Assembly: GCF_000716545.1 (NCBI RefSeq)
Contig: NZ_JNWZ01000037.1
Span: 1-64,000 of the forward strand
Source: Kitasatospora phosalacinea
GTDB lineage: Bacteria; Actinomycetota; Actinomycetes; Streptomycetales; Streptomycetaceae
Length of the DNA stretch: 64,000 nucleotides
Direction of reading: 5' to 3'
Shown: positions 17,386 through 26,830 of the stretch, piece by piece
Layout: each line of letters opens with the position of its first letter
How positions within the stretch are numbered: position 1 is the stretch's first letter
Program-made: the position numbers and the translations under genes
The notes under the pieces: model-generated
Seen by the model: only the letters and a program-made list of their open reading frames with translations
Told to the model about the DNA's origin: nothing
Databases searched by the model: none

Positions 17386-18111
17386 CTAGTCCGCGCCCAG
17401 CAGCGCCGCCGCCACCCGCTCGCACTCCTCCGGGCGGTCGCCCAGCCAGCGGCCGAGCAGGTGGTCGGCGCCCGGCAGGACCAGCCTGGTGTACGGGGCC
17501 GCCGCCGGGCGGGCGCGCAGGGCGGCGTCCAGGGCCTCGGTCACCTCGGCCGGGATCACGCCGTCCGTCTCCGGGAGCACCAGTACCGCCCGGCCGGTGA
17601 AGGCCGCGAGGGTGCCGAAGGCCGGGCTGCTGCGCCAACTGCCCGCCGTACGCAGGGTGTTGGTGAACTCAGGCGCGGCGAAGGGGAGTTCGCGCACCTC
17701 GCGGGCGTAGGCGGCGGGCGCGCAGAGGGCGATCGCCTCGGTGCGGACCGCGAGTTCGGGCCTCCTCAGCAGGTCGGTGACGGTCTGGCCGCTCATCGAG
17801 AAGCCGACCAGCAGCAGCGGGCCGACCGGGGCGTGCCGTTCCAGCACGGCGCGGGCCTGGCGGGCCCGGCGGGCCAGTGAGAGCTCGCCGAGGGTGCCGC
17901 TGCTCGCGCCGTGCCCGGCGAAGTCGAACGTCACCGCACGGCACCCGGCGGCCGCCAACTCCCTTGCCAGCGGCAGGCACCGGTGCCGGTCGCCGCTGCC
18001 CGCGCCGTGCATCAGCAGCGCCGTGAGCGGGCCGGCCGGGGCGGACGGTTCGACCACGGTGCAGGCCAGGCGTTCGCCGTCCGCCTCGACGGTCGACTCG
18101 AAGAAGTCCAT
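17386..18111 (-). CDS. Alpha/beta hydrolase
   Basis: A 241-residue soluble alpha/beta hydrolase related to the KANL3/Tex30 and dienelactone-hydrolase types. The oxyanion region is LLMHGAGSG, the nucleophile elbow is GFSMSGQ, a later acidic residue lies in LPETDGV, and the catalytic His is probably in PGADHLLG. The ATG at 18111 (MDFFEST) follows GGAG. It lies 86 bases downstream of the MFS gene on the same strand and may be part of that TetR-controlled unit. Confidence 0.83.
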   Translation of the reverse strand: MDFFESTVEADGERLACTVVEPSAPAGPLTALLMHGAGSGDRHRCLPLARELAAAGCRAVTFDFAGHGASSGTLGELSLARRARQARAVLERHAPVGPLLLVGFSMSGQTVTDLLRRPELAVRTEAIALCAPAAYAREVRELPFAAPEFTNTLRTAGSWRSSPAFGTLAAFTGRAVLVLPETDGVIPAEVTEALDAALRARPAAAPYTRLVLPGADHLLGRWLGDRPEECERVAAALLGAD

Positions 18112-18197
18112 GCGTGCTCCCTGGCGGGTGGGGACGGGCGGGTGTCCGGCCGGCGCCGTCCGGCGGCCGCCTTGGCCGACGGGCCGCCGCCCTTCCG

Positions 18198-19607
18198 TCA
18201 TCGGGTCAGGGTGTCACGCCTCGCCGACAGCGGGCCCGTGGCGCGGGGCGCGCCGCCCTGCGCGGCGGCTTCCTGCGCGGCGGCGCCCTGCGCGGCGGCG
18301 GGCAGCGGAACACCGGGCAGCGCGGCGGCGGGCAGCAGGCCGAGTGCGGCGAGCACGGTCAGGACGGGCAGGGCGCCGTGCGTCCCAGTGCCGGCGGCGG
18401 CCGCGATGCCCAGGGTCGGGCCGATGTTCATCGCGGTCTGCTTCAGGCCGCCGACCGCGCCCGCGTACCCCGCCGGGGCGTCGCCGACCACGGTGCCGGT
18501 CGCCGTCACCATCACCACCGCGAACCCCGCGCCCAGCAGCGCCGAAGCCGCTCCGGTGAGCACCGCCGAGGCGCCCCCGTCGCCCGGCCCGGCCAGCCCC
18601 GCGATGCCCGCCACCAGCAGCGCCACGCCCGCCAGCGCCGTCCGCCGGGGCCCCTGGACGCGCAGCGCCCGTTCGGCCGCCGGGGCGCCCAGCACCATCA
18701 GCGCGGTCAGCGGCAGCATCCGCAGCGCCGCGCCCAACGGGCCCACGTGCAGGGTGTCCTGGAGCCGGAAGGTGGTGCTGAACAGGGTGCCGAACAGCCC
18801 GGCCGAGGCGGTCAGCAGCAAGGCCAGCGACGCCGTCACCGGACGCGACCGGGCGACCGGGCGCGGCACCACCGGGCTCGCGGCGCGCCGCTCGTGCACC
18901 ACCAGCACCGCGAACAGGCCCGCCGCGCCCGCCAGTTCGGCGCTCGTCCCGCTCCAGCCGCGCTCCGGCACCCGGGAGAGCGCGTGCACCAGGGCGGCCA
19001 GCGCCGCCGCGAGCAGGACCGCGCCCGCCGGGTCGAGGCGCTGCCGCCCGTCCGGCCGCCCCCGGTCGGGGCGCAGCGCGAGCGCCATCGCGGCGATCAG
19101 GGCGGCCGCCGGGACGTTGATCCAGAACACCGCGCGCCAGCCGAACGCGTCCACCAGCAGCCCGCCGAGCAGCGGGCCCGCGCCCGCCGCGACCGCGATG
19201 GCCCCCGTCCGGACGGCGATCGCCCGGCCGAGCCGTTCCGGCGGGCAGCACAGCCGCAGCAGCGCGAGCGTGCCCGGTTGCAGCAGCGCGCCGAACACGC
19301 CCTGGGCGGTCCGCAGTCCGATCACCCAGCCGACGGACGGCGCGAGCGCGATGCCCGCCGAGGACGCGCCGAAGCCCAGCACGCCCGCCAGCAGCGTCCG
19401 GCGGTGGCCGTACCTGTCGCCGAGCCGGCCGGCGAGCACCAGCAGGGCCGCGACGGCGACCAGGTAGCCGGTACTGGTCCACTGCAACTGCGCGGTGGTG
19501 CAGCCGAGTTCACGTCGCATGGCGGGCTGCGCCATCAGCAGCACGGTGCCGTCCAGGGCCACCAGCATGGCGGCGCCGGCGCTCACCGGCAGTGCGAGGC
19601 GGCTCAC
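18198..19607 (-). CDS. MFS drug/proton antiporter, DHA2 family
   Basis: A 469-residue integral membrane protein with about 14 hydrophobic segments, the DHA2 topology of multidrug exporters. It has the family N-terminus (MLVALDGTVLLMAQPAMRRE) and motif A (GRLGDRYGHRR). The GTG at 19607 overlaps the TGA of the upstream TetR gene, so the two are translationally coupled. Regulator and pump together form a typical efflux cassette; the drug is unknown. Confidence 0.88.
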   Translation of the reverse strand: MSRLALPVSAGAAMLVALDGTVLLMAQPAMRRELGCTTAQLQWTSTGYLVAVAALLVLAGRLGDRYGHRRTLLAGVLGFGASSAGIALAPSVGWVIGLRTAQGVFGALLQPGTLALLRLCCPPERLGRAIAVRTGAIAVAAGAGPLLGGLLVDAFGWRAVFWINVPAAALIAAMALALRPDRGRPDGRQRLDPAGAVLLAAALAALVHALSRVPERGWSGTSAELAGAAGLFAVLVVHERRAASPVVPRPVARSRPVTASLALLLTASAGLFGTLFSTTFRLQDTLHVGPLGAALRMLPLTALMVLGAPAAERALRVQGPRRTALAGVALLVAGIAGLAGPGDGGASAVLTGAASALLGAGFAVVMVTATGTVVGDAPAGYAGAVGGLKQTAMNIGPTLGIAAAAGTGTHGALPVLTVLAALGLLPAAALPGVPLPAAAQGAAAQEAAAQGGAPRATGPLSARRDTLTR

Positions 19608-20191
19608 GCCTGACCCCCGAGGTGCGCGTCCAGCACGGCCCGCAGCAACTCCTCCTCGCGGCCCTCCCCCAGCATCAGGCCCGTACTCCCCCAGCCCTGC
19701 AACTGGGCCAGGCCGTGCAGGTTCGCCCACAGCGCGGCCGTCGCCACCGGGGCCCGCCCGGCGTCCCCCGTGCACTCCCCCACCAGCCGCGCCATCTCCC
19801 CGAACAGCGGCGCCGTCTCCTCCCGCAGCCGGGGCCCGCCCGGTGCCGACCCGTCGCCGGTCAGCAGGTCGTGGCGGAACATCAGCTCGAACATGCCGCG
19901 CCGCTCGGCCGCGTACGCCAGGTACACCCGGGCCATCCCCGCCACCCGCTCCCGCGCGTCCGCCCCCCGCACCGCCGCGAACCGCCCCGCCAACTCCGCG
20001 AACCCGCGCCGCGCCACCGCCGACAGCAGCTCCCGGTGCGTCGCGAAGTACCGCCGCGGCGCCCCGTGCGACACCCCGGCCCGCCGCGCGATCTCCCGCA
20101 GCCCGACCGCCCCGGATCCCTCCGCCAGCACCAACTCGACCCCGGCGTCCACCAGGCGCTCCCGCAGGGGGGACTGCTCCTCACTACTCAT
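19604..20191 (-). CDS. TetR-family transcriptional regulator
   Basis: A 195-residue regulator. The N-terminal HTH is LREIARRAGVSHGAPRRYF, and a TetR_C_33-like ligand-binding domain follows. I place the start at the ATG of 20191 (MSSEEQ); a TTG two codons upstream is also possible. It precedes and overlaps the MFS gene. Two near-identical palindromes cover its start codon and leader, so it very probably represses itself and the pump. Confidence 0.88.
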   Translation of the reverse strand: MSSEEQSPLRERLVDAGVELVLAEGSGAVGLREIARRAGVSHGAPRRYFATHRELLSAVARRGFAELAGRFAAVRGADARERVAGMARVYLAYAAERRGMFELMFRHDLLTGDGSAPGGPRLREETAPLFGEMARLVGECTGDAGRAPVATAALWANLHGLAQLQGWGSTGLMLGEGREEELLRAVLDAHLGGQA

Positions 20192-20231
20192 AGACAATGT
20201 CTACCACCATCCGGTAGACAGCGTCTACCGG
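20190..20231. promoter_or_regulatory. Two tandem operators of the TetR regulator
   Basis: Two copies of the 15-mer RTAGACANNGTCTAC: ATAGACAATGTCTAC at 20190-20204 and GTAGACAGCGTCTAC at 20214-20228, with centres 24 bp apart. The second sits in a longer perfect dyad CCGGTAGAC-AGC-GTCTACCGG (20211-20231). The first overlaps the start codon of the TetR gene. Repeated palindromes right at the regulator gene are the usual signature of autoregulation. Confidence 0.8.
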
Positions 20232-20264
20232 ATGGGTCGGGGGCACGGCCCCACCGCGCCGACC

Positions 20265-20951
20265 TCAGCCGACCCGCTCGCCGTACGGGCGCAGCACCAT
20301 GAGCCCGTCCTCCGGGGTGGCGGACATCGCGAAGGGGAAGCGGTCGAGTTCCAGGCAGAGGCGGACGTCGTCCTCGTGGACGCCCTCCCGGATGCCCCGG
20401 GTCAGTTCGTCGGCGGCGGTCGACGCGGCGGCGCGGCGCAGGTAGGGGGCCGGGTCGGGGGTGGCGCCGGTGGCGCGGTGGGCGATGTACTCGGCGCAGG
20501 CGCGGTCCTCCTCGGCGCGGCCGTCCTCCCCGGTGACGACGAAGGTCACCTCCGGGCGGCCCCGCAGGGCGCGGGCGGTGGCCCCGGCGACCACGAAGCT
20601 CGCGCACAGCACGAGGTCGGCGCCCCGCACCGCGAGCGCGCCGACCGTGCCGGCGGTGGTCTTCTGGATCACGGTGCGGCCGGTGAGGTCGGTGTCACGG
20701 AGCCGGCCGGGCGAGTTGACGGCGTCGAACCCGGGCGCGGGCGGGCCGTCCTTGAGCGCCAGCCAGTGCGGGTGACGGGACTTCGCCTCCAGCGCCTCGT
20801 CCAGCGATCCGGCCAGCACGATCCGCTCCGCCCCCTGCGCGAACGCCCAGGCGGCCGTGGTGAAGGCCCGCATCACGTCGATGACGACGGCGACGGGCGG
20901 GGTGGCGGCGAGTTCGCCGATGGCGAGGAAGCGGGTCTCCATGACCGCCAT
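20265..20951 (-). CDS. ComB-like 2-phosphosulfolactate phosphatase family protein
   Basis: A 228-residue protein of the ComB family, named for the archaeal coenzyme M enzyme that dephosphorylates 2-phosphosulfolactate. Family text includes [39 protein letters not shown] and [13 protein letters not shown]. Actinomycetes do not make coenzyme M, so the true substrate is probably another phosphate ester. The ATG at 20951 follows GGGAGG; a second ATG three codons later is possible. Confidence 0.83.
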   Translation of the reverse strand: MAVMETRFLAIGELAATPPVAVVIDVMRAFTTAAWAFAQGAERIVLAGSLDEALEAKSRHPHWLALKDGPPAPGFDAVNSPGRLRDTDLTGRTVIQKTTAGTVGALAVRGADLVLCASFVVAGATARALRGRPEVTFVVTGEDGRAEEDRACAEYIAHRATGATPDPAPYLRRAAASTAADELTRGIREGVHEDDVRLCLELDRFPFAMSATPEDGLMVLRPYGERVG

Positions 20952-20989
20952 GATCACCCGGACCTCCCCGCGCGGTCCCGGAATTTCCC

Positions 20990-21253
20990 GTGCCCGAACG
21001 CGGCGAAGGGGACGCCCCGGCGGGCGCGGCCCCGGCCGAGGTCGTGGAGCGGGCCGATCGGGACGACGTGCCCACGGTGACCACACGCCGGGGCAAGGAG
21101 GTCGCCGCCGCCGTCTCCGTCGAGGCACTGCGCAAGTACCGGGAACGGGAAGAGCGCGAGATCAACCGGACCATCGACGAACGAATGGCGAACCCGGCCC
21201 CCGGTACCCCGGTCGAGGACATCATGAGGGAGACCCGGGCCCGCAGCGAATGA
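20990..21253 (+). CDS. Phd/YefM-like antitoxin, altered N-terminus
   Basis: An 87-residue protein whose centre and C-terminus match Phd/YefM antitoxins: [19 protein letters not shown], then [15 protein letters not shown] and the acidic helix used to neutralise the toxin. The usual opening (a short strand, then an ARAHLAEVV-like helix) is replaced by a Gly/Ala/Pro-rich stretch, so DNA binding is probably damaged. The GTG at 20990 has no clear ribosome-binding site. Its TGA overlaps the ATG of the toxin remnant in an ATGA junction, the standard TA arrangement. Confidence 0.7.
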   Translation: MPERGEGDAPAGAAPAEVVERADRDDVPTVTTRRGKEVAAAVSVEALRKYREREEREINRTIDERMANPAPGTPVEDIMRETRARSE

Positions 21254-21549
21254 GTACCGAACCGCGTTCCGACCCGAGGCTCAGGCGGCCCGGACGCCGA
21301 CGCCTGCGAGTCGGCGACCGCCGGGTCGTCTGCACGATCGGCAGCGGGGAACCAGTGGTGCGGGTCGTGCACGTCGGGCATCGCCCCACCGTTCACGGCG
21401 GCGGACACCGGCCGATCCGGCGCCAGGACGTCCAGCGCCCGTCCGGCACCGTGATGACGAAGGGGCCGGCTCCCGTCGGAGCCGGCCCCTTCCGACCAGC
21501 GTGCTTGGCGGATCACCCAGCGCGCGGCAAGGCGCCGATCAGACGTTGA
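21250..21549 (+). pseudogene. Truncated RelE/ParE-family toxin
   Basis: The first 50 codons read RRRLRVGDRRVVCTIGSG and VVRVVHVGHRPTVHG, the C-terminal half of a RelE-type ribonuclease toxin. About 40 N-terminal residues expected in the family are missing, although the ATG still overlaps the antitoxin stop. After the point where RelE proteins end, the frame has no stop and runs through the following terminator into the end of ychF. An internal deletion plus loss of the natural stop is the simplest explanation. The product is unlikely to be an active toxin. Confidence 0.7.
21460..21491. terminator. Bidirectional terminator before ychF end
   Basis: AAGGGGCCGGCTCC (21460-21473) and GGAGCCGGCCCCTT (21478-21491) form a perfect 14-bp stem with loop CGTC. 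It lies 48 bases after the ychF stop and downstream of the toxin remnant, serving both directions. Confidence 0.8.
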
Positions 21550-22612
21550 AGCGGAACTCCACGACGTCGCCGTCCTGCATGACGTAGTCCTTGCCCTCGA
21601 TGCGGGCCTTGCCCTTGGCGCGGGCCTCGGTGAGGGAGCCGGCGGCGACGAGGTCGTCGAAGGAGGTGACCTCGGCCTTGATGAAGCCCTTCTGGAAGTC
21701 GGTGTGGATGACACCGGCGGCCTCGGGGGCGGTGGCGCCCTTCCTGATGGTCCAGGCGCGGGTCTCCTTGGGGCCTGCGGTGAGGTAGGTCTGCAGGCCG
21801 AGGGTGGCGAAGCCGACGCGGGCGAGGGTGGCGAGGCCGGGCTCGTCCTGGCCCATCGACTGGAGGAGTTCGAGGGCCTCGTCGTCGTCGAGCTCGATCA
21901 GCTCGGACTCGATCTTGGCGTTGAGGAAGATGGCCTCGGCGGGGGCGACCAGGGCGCGCTGGGCGTTCTTGAAGTCCTCGTCGGAGAGGGCGTCCTCGTC
22001 GACGTTGAAGACGTAGAGGAACGGCTTCGAGGTCATCAGGTGCAGGTCGCGGATGGCGGCGGTGTCGAAGCCGGCCTCGAAGAGGGTCTTGCCGGTCTCC
22101 AGGACGGCCTGGGCGGCCTCGGCGGCGGCGAGCACGGCCGCGGTGTCCTTCTTGAGCCGGGCCTCCTTCTGGAGCCGGGGCAGCGCCTTCTCGATGGTCT
22201 GCAGGTCGGCGAGGATCAGCTCGGTGTGGATGGTCTCGATGTCGTCCTTGGGCGAGACCTTGCCGTCGACGTGGACCACGTCGGGGTCGGTGAAGGCCCG
22301 GACGACCTGGCAGATCGCGTTGGCCTCGCGGATGTTGGCGAGGAACTTGTTGCCCAGGCCCTCGCCCTCGCTGGCGCCGCGGACGATGCCGGCGATGTCG
22401 ACGAAGTCGACGGTGGCCGGGAGGACGCGCTGCGAGCCGAAGATCTCGGCGAGCTTCTCCAGCCGCGGGTCGGGGACGCCGACGACGCCGACGTTCGGCT
22501 CGATGGTGGCGAACGGGTAGTTGGCCGCCAGCACGTCGTTCTTGGTCAGGGCGTTGAAAAGGGTCGACTTGCCGACGTTCGGCAGGCCGACGATTCCGAT
22601 CGTGAGCGACAT
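21539..22612 (-). CDS. ychF: Ribosome-binding ATPase YchF (Obg family)
   Basis: A 357-residue translation-factor-type P-loop protein that binds ribosomes and hydrolyses ATP, linked to oxidative-stress control. G1 is [15 protein letters not shown], a DIAGIV G3 region follows, then a coiled-coil insert, and a C-terminal TGS domain begins near [15 protein letters not shown]. The length is normal and the ATG at 22612 is the conserved start (MSLTIGIVG). It is transcribed away from the DUF6542 gene. Confidence 0.96.
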   Translation of the reverse strand: MSLTIGIVGLPNVGKSTLFNALTKNDVLAANYPFATIEPNVGVVGVPDPRLEKLAEIFGSQRVLPATVDFVDIAGIVRGASEGEGLGNKFLANIREANAICQVVRAFTDPDVVHVDGKVSPKDDIETIHTELILADLQTIEKALPRLQKEARLKKDTAAVLAAAEAAQAVLETGKTLFEAGFDTAAIRDLHLMTSKPFLYVFNVDEDALSDEDFKNAQRALVAPAEAIFLNAKIESELIELDDDEALELLQSMGQDEPGLATLARVGFATLGLQTYLTAGPKETRAWTIRKGATAPEAAGVIHTDFQKGFIKAEVTSFDDLVAAGSLTEARAKGKARIEGKDYVMQDGDVVEFRFNV

Positions 22613-22768
22613 GAAGAGTGGTGTCCCGGGGCTTGGAGGGCGTCGAGGTGGCCCGCTGCGGGCCGGTCCCCCAGTCTACGGGGCGCGCGGGGAGGCCCCG
22701 GCGGCGCGGGTGGGGCGCGCACCGGGCGGACACGGACAATTGCCGGAGGGCCATTACACACGGTGTCG

Positions 22769-23374
22769 ATGATCGGACCGTACGTTGGTCGGGTGGAGCA
22801 GAGCATCCGTACCCAGCCGCCAGGGCCGAGCAGACGACCGCCCGGGCGCGGCGCCGGCGAGGCCGCCGTTCCGGGGCAGAGCGTCCCCCTCGAGTCCCGG
22901 CTGCGGTCGGCGTCCGGCGGCCGGACCGGCCCGCTGGCGTTGAAGCGCGCGGCGCAGCGGCTGCTGGCGGCGCGGCAGCGGCGCGGCGGGAGCGGGCGCC
23001 CGGCCCGGCTGACGGCGGTGGGCACCGGGGTCGCGGCGGTGGCGGGGACGCTGGTGTCCGCCGCGGTGGACCGGCTGCTGTTCGGCGGGCTCGGGGTGCT
23101 GTTCGGGCTCGGCTACCTGGTGGTGTGCTTCCAGCTGGCCGTGCGGGTGCGGTACTCGGACCTGGCGTCGGCGCCGATCTGCGGGCCGATCGCCTTCGCG
23201 GCGGCGCTGGTGCTGCTCCAGCCGGGCCCCTCGCAGGGCCTCACCGGCGCGGTGGTGTCGCTGGCCGGCGGGCTGGCGCTGCGGGCGGGCTGGCTGTTCG
23301 CCGGCACCGCCCTGGCCGCCGCGATCGTCACCGCGCGCCACCTGGCCCAGCGCCGCCGGCGCCGGGCCAGGTAG
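22769..23374 (+). CDS. DUF6542 membrane protein
   Basis: About 201 residues with a Pro/Arg-rich cytoplasmic N-terminus of roughly 75 residues and then four hydrophobic segments (LTAVGTGVAAVAGTLVSAAV, LLFGGLGVLFGLGYLVVCF, IAFAAALVLL, ALRAGWLFAGTALAAAIV), ending in an Arg cluster. This matches the DUF6542 family found beside ychF and ppgK in streptomycetes. The function is unknown. The start is uncertain: the ATG at 22769 is used here, but the GTG at 22793 (VEQSIRTQ) resembles family N-termini equally well. Confidence 0.75.
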   Translation: MIGPYVGRVEQSIRTQPPGPSRRPPGRGAGEAAVPGQSVPLESRLRSASGGRTGPLALKRAAQRLLAARQRRGGSGRPARLTAVGTGVAAVAGTLVSAAVDRLLFGGLGVLFGLGYLVVCFQLAVRVRYSDLASAPICGPIAFAAALVLLQPGPSQGLTGAVVSLAGGLALRAGWLFAGTALAAAIVTARHLAQRRRRRAR

Positions 23375-23392
23375 GTCCGCGCACCGCGCGCG

Positions 23393-24169
23393 TCAGCCGC
23401 CGACCGGGGGCTGGGCGGCGGGCACGGTGGGCCGCCGGGCCGCGGCCATCGCGGCGCCGACGATGCCCGCGTCGTTGCGCAGCTCGGCGGGGACGACCTC
23501 GGCGCGGCGGTCCTTGAGCAGCGGCAGGAACTTCTCGTGCTTGCGGCTGACGCCGCCGCCGATGATGACCAGCTGCGGGGAGAACAGCATCTCGACCAGG
23601 TCGAGGTACTCGTCGACCCGCCCGGCCCACTCGGCCCAGCTGAGGTCGTGGCGCTCCTTGGCGGCGGAGGAGGCCCGCCGTTCGGCGTCCTTGCCGCGCA
23701 GTTCGAGGTGGCCGAGTTCGGTGTTGGGGACGAGCACGCCGTCGGAGAACAGGGCGCTGCCGATGCCGGTGCCGAAGGTGAGCAGCAGCACGACGCCGGG
23801 CCGGCCGCGGCCGGCGCCGTGGGTGACCTCGGCGATGCCGGCCGCGTCGGCGTCGTTGACGACGGTGGCGGGCAGGCCGAGCGCGTCGCTGAACCGGGCC
23901 TCGGCGTCCAGGCCGATCCAGCCCTTGTCGACGTTGGCGGCGGTCCTGGTGTGCCCGTCGACGACCACGCCGGGGAAGGTCAGGCCGACCGGCCCGCGGT
24001 GGTCGAAGTGCCGGACGACCTCGCAGACCGCGCCGATCACCTCGTCCGGGCCCGAGGGGTGCGGGGTGAGCACCTTGTGGCGCTCCTGGGCGAGCACGCC
24101 CTTGTCCAGGTCGACCGGTGCGCCCTTGATGCCCGAGCCGCCGATGTCCACGCCGAAGACCGTCGTCAC
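23393..24169 (-). CDS. ppgK: Polyphosphate glucokinase
   Basis: A 258-residue ROK-family kinase that phosphorylates glucose using polyphosphate or ATP. It opens [20 protein letters not shown], the PpgK phosphate-binding text, with LTFPGVV, the catalytic region [11 protein letters not shown] and [10 protein letters not shown]. The length fits the actinobacterial enzyme. Start ATG at 24169. It lies next to ispH on the same strand with a 139-base gap, as in other streptomycetes. Confidence 0.93.
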   Translation of the reverse strand: MTTVFGVDIGGSGIKGAPVDLDKGVLAQERHKVLTPHPSGPDEVIGAVCEVVRHFDHRGPVGLTFPGVVVDGHTRTAANVDKGWIGLDAEARFSDALGLPATVVNDADAAGIAEVTHGAGRGRPGVVLLLTFGTGIGSALFSDGVLVPNTELGHLELRGKDAERRASSAAKERHDLSWAEWAGRVDEYLDLVEMLFSPQLVIIGGGVSRKHEKFLPLLKDRRAEVVPAELRNDAGIVGAAMAAARRPTVPAAQPPVGG

Positions 24170-24308
24170 TGCCGTCGCCTCCCGTACTGCCGCGGGCGTC
24201 CGCTGCCCGCCGGCCCTCGCACCAACGTACGGGGGGACGGGGGCCCGCGCAGCCGTTCCGGCGCGGGTCGCCCGGCTCCGCGGGGGCGGGGCCGGGCGCC
24301 GGGGCGGG

Positions 24309-25283
24309 TCAGAGCTTGCCGGCGGCCTCGGCGCGCAGGTCGCGGCGGAGCTCCTTGGGGAGCGAGAAGGTGAGGTGCTCCTCGGCGGTCTTGACGATCC
24401 GGACGTCCTCGAAGCCGTGCGCGGCGAGCAGTTCGAGCACGCCGTCGACCAGGATCTCGGGCACCGAGGCGCCGCTGGTCAGGCCGACCGTGGTGACGCC
24501 CTCCAGCCAGGCCGGGTCGATCTCGTCGGCGAAGTCGACGAGGTGGGCGGCCTTGGCGCCGTACTCGAGGCCGACCTCGACCAGCCGGACCGAGTTGGAG
24601 GAGTTCTTGGAGCCGACCACGATCAGCAGGTCGGCCTCGGGGGCGAGCTGCTTGACGGCGACCTGGCGGTTCTGGGTGGCGTAGCAGATGTCGTCGCTGG
24701 GCGGGGAGACCAGCAGCGGGAAGCGCTGCTTGAGGGCGTCGACGGTCTCCATGGTCTCGTCCACCGAGAGGGTGGTCTGGGAGAGCCAGACCAGCTTGGA
24801 CTCGTCGCGGACCGCGACGTTGGCGACGTCCTCGGCGCCGTCCACCAGGTGGATCCGCTCGGGGGCCTCGCCCATGGTGCCGACGACCTCCTCGTGGCCC
24901 TCGTGGCCGATCAGCAGGATGTCGTAGTCCTCGTCGGCGAACCGGCGGGCCTCCTTGTGCACCTTGGTGACCAGCGGGCAGGTGGCGTCGATGGTGGCGA
25001 GCCGGCCGGCCTCGGCCTCGTCGTGCACGGACGGGGCGACGCCGTGCGCGGAGAAGACCACGATCGAGCCCTCGGGCACCTCCTCCGTCTCGTCGACGAA
25101 GATCGCGCCCTGCTTCTCCAGGGTCTGCACGACGTACTTGTTGTGGACGATCTGCTTGCGGACGTAGATCGGCGCCCCGTACTGCTCCAGGGCCTTCTCC
25201 ACGGCGATCACGGCGCGGTCGACGCCCGCGCAGTAGCCCCGGGGGGCGGCGAGCAGGACACGGCGCTGAGCGGTGGTCGACAT
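24309..25283 (-). CDS. ispH: 4-hydroxy-3-methylbut-2-enyl diphosphate reductase
   Basis: A 324-residue IspH, the last enzyme of the MEP isoprenoid pathway, converting HMBPP to IPP and DMAPP with a [4Fe-4S] cluster. The three cluster cysteines are in [23 protein letters not shown] and [11 protein letters not shown]. The ATG at 25283 ([11 protein letters not shown]) begins at the conserved core; the longer frame upstream is an artefact of high GC. It is divergent from an APC permease gene across 73 bases. Confidence 0.96.
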   Translation of the reverse strand: MSTTAQRRVLLAAPRGYCAGVDRAVIAVEKALEQYGAPIYVRKQIVHNKYVVQTLEKQGAIFVDETEEVPEGSIVVFSAHGVAPSVHDEAEAGRLATIDATCPLVTKVHKEARRFADEDYDILLIGHEGHEEVVGTMGEAPERIHLVDGAEDVANVAVRDESKLVWLSQTTLSVDETMETVDALKQRFPLLVSPPSDDICYATQNRQVAVKQLAPEADLLIVVGSKNSSNSVRLVEVGLEYGAKAAHLVDFADEIDPAWLEGVTTVGLTSGASVPEILVDGVLELLAAHGFEDVRIVKTAEEHLTFSLPKELRRDLRAEAAGKL

Positions 25284-25356
25284 GGCTCCATCGTACGGGC
25301 GAGTCCCGCGGGCCCGGACGCGCGTCGCCGCGCCGGGACCGGGCGCGGCGGGTGGA

Positions 25357-26703
25357 ATGGCGAGGGTGAGCACACAGGCGCGGACCGCTGAGCTGCGGCG
25401 CACCCTCGGGGTGCGGGATCTGATGGTGTACGGGCTGCTGTTCATCGCCCCGATGGCGCCGGTGGGCGTGTTCGGCGTGCTGGACGCGAAGAGCCACGGC
25501 GCGGTGGCGGCGGTGTACCTGGTGGCGACGGTGGCGATGGGGTTCACCGCGCTGTCGTACGCCGAGATGGTGCGGGCGGTGCCGCGGACCGGGTCGGTGT
25601 TCGCGTACGCGCGGGCCGGGCTGGGCGAGGGGCCGGGGTTCGTCGCCGGGTGGATGGCGATGCTCGACTACCTGCTGATCCCGGCGGTGGCGTACCTGTT
25701 CTCCGGGATCGCGCTGAACTCGCTGGTGCCGGACGTGTCGCGCTGGGTGTGGACGGTGCTGGCGGTGCTGGCCACCACGGCGCTGAACCTGGCCGGGGTG
25801 CGGACGGCGGCGGTGGTGGGGTTCGCGGTGCTGACGATGGAGATCGTGGTGCTGGCGGTGTTCGTGGTCGCGGCGGTGGTGGTGCTGGCCCGGGACGGGG
25901 CGGCGCGCGCCTGGGGCTCCCCGTTCGGGGGAGTCGGCGCGTTCTCGTTGACGGCGGTGCTGTCGGCGGTGTCGGTGGCGGTGCTCTCCTACCTCGGCTT
26001 CGACGCGATCGCCTCGTTCGTCGAGGAGGCGGTCGGCGCGTCGGCGGCGGTGGCCCGGGCGGTGCTGTGGTGCCTGGCGCTGGCCGGGCTGCTGTTCGTG
26101 GTGCAGACGTACCTGGCGGCGGTGCTGGAGCCGGTGACGCCGCAGCAGCTGGCGGCCGACCCGGAGGCGCAGGGCTCGGCGTTCTACGACACCGTGGAGT
26201 CCGCCGTGGGGCACTGGCTGCACGTGCTGATCGCGGCGTCCAAGGCGATCGGGGCGGCGTTCGCGGCGCTGGCCGGGCAGGCGGCGGCCGGGCGGCTGGT
26301 GTTCGCGATGGGCCGGGAGGGACGGCTGCCGCGCGCCCTGGGCGTGGTCGACGGGCGGACGGCGGTGCCCCGGCGGGCGCTGCTGACCGCGGCGGTGATC
26401 ACGCTGGTGGCGGCGGTCTGGGCGGCCCGTCGGGACGACGGCCTCGACCAGCTGACCTCGGTGGTCAACGTCGGCGCGCTCACCGCGTTCGTGCTGCTGC
26501 ACGCCTCGGTGGTGGGCTGGTACGTGGTGCGCGGCGGCTCCCGGGACTGGCTGCGGCACGGGGTGGTGCCGCTGCTGGGGGTCGCGGTGCTGGTGGCGGT
26601 GCTGGTGGAGGCCTCGCACACGGCGCAGATCGTCGGCGCGGCCTGGCTGGCGGTGGGGCTGGTGGTGCTCGTCGCCCAGCGCGGGCGGGGCCGCGCGGTG
26701 TGA
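25357..26703 (+). CDS. APC-family amino acid permease
   Basis: A 448-residue integral membrane protein with about 12 hydrophobic segments. The APC signatures are [18 protein letters not shown] near the start, [20 protein letters not shown], and a conserved Glu-containing helix [17 protein letters not shown]. It imports an amino acid or polyamine by proton symport or exchange; the substrate is not readable. The ATG at 25357 is used, although the GTG at 25366 is possible. It separates ispH from xseA, which are often closer together in relatives. Confidence 0.88.
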   Translation: MARVSTQARTAELRRTLGVRDLMVYGLLFIAPMAPVGVFGVLDAKSHGAVAAVYLVATVAMGFTALSYAEMVRAVPRTGSVFAYARAGLGEGPGFVAGWMAMLDYLLIPAVAYLFSGIALNSLVPDVSRWVWTVLAVLATTALNLAGVRTAAVVGFAVLTMEIVVLAVFVVAAVVVLARDGAARAWGSPFGGVGAFSLTAVLSAVSVAVLSYLGFDAIASFVEEAVGASAAVARAVLWCLALAGLLFVVQTYLAAVLEPVTPQQLAADPEAQGSAFYDTVESAVGHWLHVLIAASKAIGAAFAALAGQAAAGRLVFAMGREGRLPRALGVVDGRTAVPRRALLTAAVITLVAAVWAARRDDGLDQLTSVVNVGALTAFVLLHASVVGWYVVRGGSRDWLRHGVVPLLGVAVLVAVLVEASHTAQIVGAAWLAVGLVVLVAQRGRGRAV

Positions 26704-26830
26704 GACCGTCCGCGGGGTCGCGGCGGGGTGCGGGGCGTCGTCCTGCGTCGCGGTCCTGCCGGGGGTGACCGGTCGGCCGCGCGGCTCCGCGCACCCCTGG
26801 TCCGTCCCACTCTGCGGCTAGCCTCGGGGC

